From Lasiosphaeris hirsuta (lineage: Eukaryota; Ascomycota; Sordariomycetes; Sordariales; Lasiosphaeriaceae), in NCBI GenBank assembly GCA_030549175.1, contig JAUKUA010000005.1, positions 4,898,001 to 4,962,000 of the forward strand: a DNA stretch of 64,000 bases, read 5' to 3'. Position numbers and translations under genes: made by a program. The notes under the pieces were generated by a model. That model was not told the origin of the DNA. It searched no databases and saw only the letters and a list, made by a program, of their open reading frames with translations. Positions 56,500-64,000 of the stretch are shown here, in pieces (positions within the stretch are counted from its first letter, which is position 1; each line of letters starts with the position of its first letter).

Positions 56500-57804
56500 T
56501 GTCACACTGGTAGGCTCACCTAGGTCAACAAGGTTATCGACCCCCTTGACCGAGCCACACACCAGCGGCACGAACCACACACAAGAAGTACATATCTATC
56601 ACGGATCACGTAAACCATCACAGAGAAGGACTATAACGTGTCTTAACCTCAGGATACGATCCCACACGTAGCTCATGGCCTATTCAGCCGACACGTAGGT
56701 CAACGGATTCTCCTAAGTACCCACGGGTTATAACGGAATGCCCAGAACCACTCACAAGCTAGAGTAGCCGTACAATAGATCCCGCCCGTACTAGGTAACG
56801 TCATCAGACTTTAGATTTGTCATAGACAAGCCATTTAACCTCAGTATCGTAGTTAGGGCCTACACGGTCAGCCTAAAGCCTACAGCTAGTCTTTCGAATT
56901 ATGGACCTCCCCGTTATCGCTAGTATTTCTTTGGAAGACTTGGAACCCGACGTTCTCCGAAGTCTAGCTTTAGTAATGACAGGTAGCCACAACTCCCGCG
57001 CATAAGTTACGAAGGGAACCGTTACTGTGATAGCCGACCGAGGGATCAACCTAACAGTACTATGACTAACGTAAGTACTAAGGACGTGAAGGAATATCTA
57101 TAGCAATAGATACCATGCCGCTAGAGCTGTATGGATAGGTACTAATACCGGCCATGGACCAATATGTGATGGGCCGGCTTTACTTAGCTTATAGCCGCTG
57201 ATTTGTAGGGCGCGAGAGATAGACGGCTAGAAAGGAGATTCGGGACTGACGGGTGGCTAGGAGGATCCTTTAGGTATTCTAGTATCCTTGTATTTTATAT
57301 ATAGCCTTTTATAAGTAGAGTAGGTATGCTACGACGGATCTTCGAGAGAAAGAAGTTCCTTAATTTTCTTTAGATAAACCTAAAAAGATTATCAGTTAAA
57401 CTTTAGTAAAGTTAAGGGGTAATATAACTTTGTGAACCTTTTTATTTTTCTTAACTTATAACTACGAAGTATTATGTCTTATCTACTGTTAGATTATTCT
57501 ATCTCTTTAAACCTCTTTCTCCCTAGCTCTCTACTACTTTATATTATGACAGTTAACTTCCTTACCGTTCTGTTCTAAACCTTTGAATCGGACCTTGAGC
57601 TTTATTAAAGCCTTACGAAGATTAAGTCTCTAAGTTCCTCGTGTAAAAGTTCTAAACTAGACTAATAGTAATTGTTAGGATAGTTCGCTAAACGGTTAAG
57701 TCGAGAGTAAGGAAAAGGTTAAAACTTTACAGTCCGACTCTCTAGTTGATATTTCATCTTATGGTTGTTACACCTTAGACTCTCACGGACTAGCCTATGT
57801 CACA
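56500..57804 (+). repeat. LTR copy C (1.3 kb), inserted in pol
   Basis: It runs from TGTCACACTGGTAGGC to GCCTATGTCACA, is collinear with copy B and is more heavily mutated in its second half. It abuts the RT relic. Flanks TATAG and GATAA do not match, so no target duplication is seen; it may be older or rearranged. Confidence 0.75.
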
Positions 57805-59155
57805 GATAATCTTTCTTTTCCTACGAACTATCCTTTTACCTACCATTCCATTCATAATAGCCGGTAATTCTATGTTATATTCGGCCGTACTCCGGGGCTG
57901 GGAAACCGAACCTAACCCCGGGACCGACCTTATAATCTAGGAACCTTCCGAAATAGAAATACAAACTATTAAGAAGTTCCCTACATTCTTATCGAGCTTC
58001 GAAACCCTCGTTAAACTACCTTAATAGTTTATTTATCTTTATAATCAGGTCGCCGAAGCTTATAAAGAACTTTACTTCTTTATTAACAATATGTATGAAG
58101 ATAAGGAAAGGCTCGATTTACTCGTTTTAATATTTATTATCTTAGTTATCGATTACTAGTCAATGGTATAGTATGTTAAGACAAACTAATATGTCTTTAA
58201 AAGTACTCGGTAGGAATTAGAAGTTTCTTATACTACTTTTGATATTGAGGTCAACTAGAAATTAGCCCAATTTACTACTTAAACGGCCTAACGTAAGAAA
58301 TCCCTTAATCTTATCGTTGTACGTACTAAGGCCCTCCGTAAGAAGATCGCTAAGTAAAAGCTATACTAAGTACGACAAACCTAAAAATAGGAAACGTAGG
58401 CTCGAGAGTAAAACGTTAAGTTTGTTAGAGTTAAGGAACTCCTCCGTATCTAAGAGAAGAAACAAGCTCGATAAGATTATCATAATACGGAATTCGGCTA
58501 TTAGTCTACTACGGCCCAAAGCTAACTTAATTCCCTCATGGCACTTTAACAACCGGAAGTATTATAAATCCTAAAAGACTAAGAATTGTTCGATTAGCTT
58601 AAGGCCTACTTTAATAATCTCGTCGAAGAAGCCTTCGTATTAAAGTTAACATGGATAAGGCCTCATAATAAGGAACAAATTATCTAGAGAGTTATAATAC
58701 GTTTATAGAAAACCTCATCTGTTAAACCCTTACAATGGCTATTATAACCGTTTAAATAATCAACCTCTATACGGTACTTCGACTAAGACGAAGACTTCCT
58801 CTTAGACCGTAACCTCTAAAGAAAGGCTACCCGGGAAATCTTAGTACGAGGCTAGAGATAGGTAGATAGTATGTAGAATTCTGATACTAAAATGAGAAGT
58901 GGACATATAGGAGGAAACTTACCTTTCCGTTATACTAAGATAGGAATGTTACCTTCTCTAGATAACGGTAATAATAATAACGACTCTGATAACAATCTTT
59001 ATTATATAAGTCTACCTCCCGGCCCTCCTGGACTACTAGGAGGCCTACCGGGGCCCCCGGAACTCCCAGGACCTCAGGGTCTAGGTTCCCGGAGCCCTTT
59101 ACTCCTATGTGACTTTATAGCAATCCTTTTCGACCTTATCCGTACTAACTAAGAC
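57805..59155 (+). pseudogene. degraded element coding region, collagen-like tail
   Basis: The plus strand keeps coding-like blocks separated by stops: VAEAYKELYFFINNMYEDKE near 58035, RTKALRKKIAK near 58322, then an open stretch at 58892-59152 with NGNNNNDSDNN and PPGPPGLLGGLPGPP. The Gly-Pro-rich end and high Lys/Arg content suggest a gag or helper protein of a retroelement. The family is not recognised. Confidence 0.4.
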
Positions 59156-59475
59156 TTAATTCGTAATAATATTAATGTAATTTAGGAATCTCACGGGTAA
59201 GATGCCGCCGTAACCATGGTAAAACCTAAAAAGTATAATTGTTACGTGGAAAAATGTAGATAGCCTAGCTAGGTTAGTCCGTTGTGCGTAGTCCCTGCGC
59301 TCAATTGAGTACAGGGGGTGCGCTGCCATATAATGGCAGCGCGCCCTCCAGACTGATTGCCAACGGGCCATCCTTTACAAATTATTTATACTACCATATA
59401 ATATGTCATGTCAGTGTTCATGTGAAGGACTACCAAAGTAACGCTTACACAAGCGGTCCTTTTGACCGTAGCAAG

Positions 59476-59497
59476 TGGTGCCCCCACACGGGATCGG
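59476..59497 (+). promoter_or_regulatory. candidate retrotransposon primer-binding site
   Basis: Starts TGGTGCCCCCACACGGGATC, two bases after a CA that could end the 5' LTR. Its reverse complement ends in CACCA and contains CGATCCC, as in a tRNA T-arm and 3' end. The tRNA was not identified. Confidence 0.4.
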
Positions 59498-59589
59498 ATA
59501 GACCTCATCAGTCAATTTGACGCCTCCGGGACCAATACCAGCTTGTACCACGTTATAATAAAGACAACGACAACGTCAACGTCAACAGT

Positions 59590-59681
59590 ACGAAGGCTCT
59601 TAACTGAGTCGGCGGCCTACTGTTGAGACAACAACGACAACGCGCGCGTTAACGGCACGAAGGCTCTTAACTGAGTCGGCG
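59590..59681 (+). repeat. 67-bp-period tandem duplication
   Basis: ACGAAGGCTCTTAACTGAGT occurs at 59590 and again at 59657, in a longer imperfect repeat rich in ACAACGACAAC words, in the leader of the plus-strand element. Confidence 0.75.
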
Positions 59682-62149
59682 ACCTGTTGTTAAAACAACA
59701 AGACAAGCGGATACATATTGTTGAGCTCTACGAAGCCCAACAGGTGTTCGACTACATCTCTAAGAATCCGAGAGTCAAGTGGTGGACCAGCGCAAAGCCG
59801 GAGCGCAAGCAAGTACTCGTGGCGTTAGCAAGCCTAATTTTTCTCACCAACGGAACATTTACCCACTCAAGAAGCCCCATTCAGAACAGCTATCCAAACG
59901 CCTGGAACGTTGATAATCACATTCCGAAAGAGCGCTTTAAAACTCTGGTCGACAACTACCTTCAAGGAGTATAGGAAGGCCTCTACCTAATACCAAAGTA
60001 CTCGAGAACGGCGGAAACGCCAGAACCAAGGGGTACCTAACAGACCCTGACAACGCCACCGCCCACGGACCCAACACTCAGGGGTACGCTAACTATCCCA
60101 CTACTAAGTAGCACGACACTAGTAGCTAGACGGGATATTATACCAGGGGAGTCCGATATTACATCGTAAGACGAAGGATTCTCACCCGTAACGCTAAGCG
60201 AAATAGCGGAAGACCATACGCCGGGGTAGGACCCGGATCTACTTGAGGATCGCGCTAACGAGTAACCCCCTGGTCTACCTCCATTTCCACCTCCGAGGCA
60301 ATTGACAATTAAGAAGTAGCTTACGTAAATAATATAGATCATGTAGACATATCTTACGATTACCCTTGTAAGGACCAGTATGCCGGCGACCGGCCCCGCG
60401 GCTTAAGTAAGCGCTCCGTTAGCGATGAGAGGCTCTAACTAGTAGATCTATTATGTCGGTCTCCTCTGGCCAAACGTGCCACCGGAGAAAGACGGCAAGG
60501 CTTAACTGTTTTACGACGGTAAGTAGCTCTGTTACCGTGACATTCATCTTTAGACCACGTATGTTAAGAAAGCGGCCCTAGATCTAGATAGATATAGTAT
60601 TCTTTATAAAGAACTGTTTTTATTATTTAGGGGATTAGCCCTCCAATGGTACAAGCTTCAATTGTCAACTAAGGACAAGGAGCACGTAAGACTAAGCGTC
60701 TTTAACTAGGTCATAATCATCCTTTAACAGTTTGGACTAAAGCCAGTAGACATAAAATGATAGTTTAGTTAACCTACGAGTAAGTTCAAGGCCAAAGATA
60801 ACATTACCAGTAAGTTAGTCTGTATATACGTGATAGATTGTTTTAAGTACGTAAGAATATAGGGAGACAAGGAGGATTTCTAATTACTTACTAGGCTATA
60901 TAACAACCTATACGAGGAATTACGCCAGCTCTATACTTAACTAACCGCTGAAGACACACTTCGTAATTACCTCGATAAGATCGAAGAAAAGGTATTGGCA
61001 TCTCGTGACACGTTAGTCGTCAAAGGAACGGTCACAAAAGTAACTAGGACGGTATTATATAATGACGATATCACGACTTATAGTAACGATAATGTTAACT
61101 AGGCTGGTAGAGATAGAAGACGAGGTCAAACTAACGATTAAGGAAGATAAGTTATCTAACAAAGTAATAACGGCAATCGAGGGTACTCTAATAACAGAGG
61201 GTTATCCTCCGGTAACTAGAGAAGTAGACAACAAGGACGTTCGTACTTTAGTAACGTAAATAAACGTAGCCGTGATATGTATCTACGCTAGGGATTTAAC
61301 AACTAAGTACCTAGAGGTTTCTAGCTAGACCGAGTGTTCTAGAGGTAGCGGTACTACGGCTAACACCAACCTTATGACAACGGTACTTTTACTTATATTA
61401 ACGATAAGTTTATCTATGGAGAAAGTACTGACGTCTAGTAGTAGTATAAGTAACTTAAGGCCGAGAGGTATCACTTTATCAACGAAGAAAAATCGGAAGA
61501 GGACACTATTACTTTTTTTAACATTACGACGTCTCCTTTCCATTTAGCTTTCCTTCGTTCCCCCGTAGTACTAGGTAACCTCACCCGGTATAAGGTGTCT
61601 AATAAGAAAAAGTACAAATGTTCGAGTTGTACGGAAATATTCGACTATAGAAATAAGCTGTGGCGGCACATCCGGACGAAGTGTGTTAAATAACCGTGGA
61701 AGCTAAAGGAAGGTTTAATCATACACTAGGAACCTAGGTTCCTAGAAGAGCCCGTGTCTCTCATACCTCCTATAAAGCCCGTGATCTTCAGGGAGTAAAG
61801 GTCCCTTACAGAACCTGTGACTCCGAGATAGCCTACCCGTTCAAGAGAAGAGCTAGAGAGCTCTGAGGAGTTGGAGGATAATGGGAACGTGAGGATAAGT
61901 AAGAACGACGTGAGAAAGGTTCGTTTTAAATAGGTATCTATAAAAGATACGGAAAAGGAAAATAAAGGATTTATCACAACCTAGAAAAGTCACTTAATAA
62001 AGGACTGAAGTAGTGATAACTTAAGTGATAAAGGAACTTACGTTATCCTCGAGGAAAGGTAGGTCATTAAAGTAAACTTACTACTTCGCCCCGTGGGCTC
62101 TTAACACCCGAAAAAGTCCTATCTTCGAATTAACGTTAAAGTAGACTTA

Positions 62150-62690
62150 AATAATAAACTTACACACGTCTACTTTGACACTAGTAGTTTAACTAACCTC
62201 GTCGATAAAAAGTGGATTTAGAAATAGGTACGCCATTTATACTGGGTACTATAGAAATCCCGTTTCGTTAAGGGAGTTAACTTAAGAACTCGTATCGATA
62301 AGTAAGCCGAGTTCGATTTTTACATTCCCGGTATAACGTAGTAAACTAGTGTTAACGCTTACTTTTATATGAAGGCCAATGTTATCGACGAGCTAGGGCC
62401 GTACATGTTAATCGGTACTACCTTTATAGATAATAATGGTATAACCATCGACTTCCTAAGGAACAACGTCACTTTCCGATCCGCTAGAAACATAAGGACA
62501 AAGGCGGACCTAGTCGCCAAACCTCGCCGGGAGATCATACGTAAGGTCACTACTCTCCAAAGTGTTATTTTTACGTCCGGAGAGAAAGGTTTCATCAGGA
62601 CTAAGATGTACGATCTGCCAAAACCATTACTTAAGGAGACGTACATTTATGATAGGCCACAGACTTTTCACCTCATATCAACGTAGGAAG
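62150..62690 (+). pseudogene. retropepsin-like protease region
   Basis: THVYFDTSSLTNLVDKKW at about 62160 resembles the active-site block of retroelement aspartic proteases (D-T/S-G), with Gly changed to Ser. It is followed by LGPYMLIGTTFIDNNGITID near 62394, typical of the second half of the fold. A 105-codon stretch (62369-62686) is open. Confidence 0.55.
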
Positions 62691-63279
62691 GTATTTAAGA
62701 TGGTAACATCGACTACCTAACACCTCATATAGCGTACTTCCATAACTAGACATCCGAGCCGATAATCATTAAGAGAGGCTAAAAGATTGGGAGAGTTTAA
62801 GAATGGCCCGGAGTAGAGTAGGCGTTCGTGTTTGATTTAACGAGTTACAACGTAAACATAAGAGCGAGGATCACGTAAGCCTCCTCTACGAGACATTATA
62901 CAAAGCTTAACAACGTTGACATGGAAAAATGCCATTTAGCTATCCTCAATAAAATCTACCAACTCGAGGATGAAATGGAGGATGTTTTCGTTCACATTCT
63001 AAGCGGTTAAGTAAGTAACGAGACAAAGATCGTCGACACCTTATAGCCACTCCCTCTAAGGATAGGATATCACATGCTATCATACGGAGTCGAGAAGCTA
63101 ACCGATTTTCCTACTATTAAGAGTAAGGCTGGAATGAGTATCTGTAAGGTAAACGGAGCCTTCGTGGAAAGGATTAAGGACTTCCTAGATAAGTATGATA
63201 TATTCCGCGATAGAGGTATCGTACCTATGTCCGATGAGAGTAAAATGAGGATTGACCTTGTTAAGGGATGGCAAAACTA

Positions 63280-63990
63280 AATCAAGCTAACAAAGCCATA
63301 TCCCCAGGGAGCGAAAGATCGCGTTTTCGCCGCGTAAAGACTCGATACTATATATATGGCCGGAAAGCTGACCTTTCTTAACGAACCGACCCTCATTACG
63401 TACCTTGCCTTCGTAATATAAAGAACGGCTAACGGAGTAGAGAAGGGCCGTCTTGTCGTTGACTTACGTGTCTTAAACAAGGTTACGGTACCAGACGTTT
63501 ACCTACTCACGGACTAAGACGACATGATCCTCGTAATATAAGGAAAAAAGGTTTTCTCCGTAATAGATACTTCTGGTTTTTTCTATCAGTTACTAGTCTA
63601 TAACGAATATCGTAATTACATGGTCATCGTCACGGAAAGAGAGCTTGAGCGATTAAATATAGTACTTATAGGATTTAAGAACTTACCCGCTTTCGCCTAA
63701 CGTTTCATAGACCGTCTATTCCGTAATAGTTAAGATTTCGTACGGGCATACATTGATGACATCGTCGTCTTTAGTACCACAGAAGACGAGTATTATAAGT
63801 ACATAAGTAAGGTACTTAAGCTCTTAGAGGACGTGAGGATATATATTAATGTTAGTAAGTCATTCGTAGCCTATCTAACGATTTAACTCCTGGGATATAT
63901 TGTCAACGGAGAAGGAGTCGTGAAAACGGATGATCGAATTGTAGCTTTCTAGAAGATAAAGTTCCTAGATATGTTAAATATACTCGAGAT
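63280..63990 (+). pseudogene. reverse transcriptase region of the plus-strand element
   Basis: Blocks in order: GRLVVDLRVLNKVTVPDVY (63450), KKVFSVIDTSGFFYQLLVY (63550), IGFKNLPAFA, RFIDRLFRNS, then AYIDDIVVFSTTEDE with the catalytic YxDD at 63749-63760, and LLEDVRIYINVSKSFVAY. Stops replace Gln and Trp residues, so the copy is dead. It runs off the window. Confidence 0.8.
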
Positions 63991-64000
63991 CTATCTAAGG

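Larger units (their letters stand above)
51000..64000. other. AT-rich, RIP-degraded retrotransposon block
   Basis: Base composition drops sharply to AT-rich with abundant TA dinucleotides. Coding-like stretches keep retroelement similarity but carry TAG/TAA stops at positions where Gln or Trp is expected. This is the expected trace of RIP (C-to-T, mostly at CpA). No host gene was found inside. Confidence 0.85.
59474..64000 (+). mobile_element. plus-strand Ty3/gypsy-type element, truncated by window end
   Basis: Gag-like, protease and RT relics lie in the expected order after a candidate primer-binding site. An open stretch at 59687-59974 (VFDYISKNPRVKWWTSAKPE) is nearly free of damage. A gag-like block at about 60600-61010 reads LFRGLALQWYKLQLSTKDKE and TAEDTLRNYLDKIEEK. 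The LTR was not delimited, although a candidate LTR end (GTAGCA) lies at 59468-59473. The region 59326-59349 is a near-perfect hairpin (GCGCTGCCAT/ATGGCAGCGC). Confidence 0.65.

Noticed and set aside
59014..59090. collagen-like PPGPPG repeat as a separate gene
   Set aside because: It lies in RIP-degraded DNA, in line with other element fragments, and has no proper start or stop context.

Overview
The window is nuclear DNA of a filamentous ascomycete (Pezizomycotina), most likely a Sordariomycete. The evidence is: short GT..AG introns of about 50-130 bp with CTAAC/CTGAC-type branch points, many HET-domain and NACHT/ankyrin (NLR-type) loci, DUF3433 and 2EXR-type proteins, and an AT-rich block of Ty3/gypsy retrotransposons whose reading frames are full of TAG/TAA stops, as left by repeat-induced point mutation (RIP). 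No close species is claimed. All gene models are read by eye; splice sites were chosen so that the reading frame stays open.

Layout. 1-8.6 kb: accessory region with a HET-protein relic, a small GPI-type cysteine protein, a four-helix membrane protein, a degraded membrane-protein gene, the C-terminal relic of a NACHT/ankyrin protein, and a degenerate copy of a transposon ORF. 9-17.9 kb: an intact CorA-like transporter, divergently arranged with a large HET-like membrane protein, then an intronless HET-domain protein. 17.9-20.9 kb: nothing recognisable. 20.9-26 kb: a membrane-anchored fucose-lectin-like protein and, divergently, processing alpha-glucosidase I (GH63) of ER N-glycan trimming. 26-31.8 kb: a long NLR gene (NACHT plus ankyrin repeats) killed by five in-frame stops and two frameshifts. 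32.9-35.4 kb: a glycine-zipper protein, a relic of a hydrolase-linker/NACHT protein, and a LysM-protein relic. 35.9-39.4 kb: a DUF3433 membrane protein divergent from a secreted cysteine-rich protein. 40.5-41.7 kb: a compact element with 58-bp terminal inverted repeats and one ORF, inside AT-rich DNA. 42.3-50.2 kb: a 2EXR-like fragment, a LAT-family amino-acid permease, a secreted protein built of two 11-cysteine repeats, and a polytopic membrane protein. 51-64 kb: AT-rich retrotransposon block with three 1.3-kb LTR copies (one a solo LTR with a 5-bp target duplication), a minus-strand RT/integrase relic and a plus-strand gag/protease/RT relic running off the window.

How the parts relate. The only clear housekeeping gene is alpha-glucosidase I. 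Much of the rest fits a fast-evolving compartment: self/non-self recognition genes (HET, NLR) in intact and broken forms, small secreted or cell-surface cysteine-rich proteins, and transposons. At least six recognition-type loci lie in the first 35 kb, four of them broken. The most novel-looking intact items are the duplicated 11-Cys secreted protein, the 1042-aa HET-like membrane protein, the TIR element with its own ORF family, and the glycine-zipper gene next to an NLR relic.
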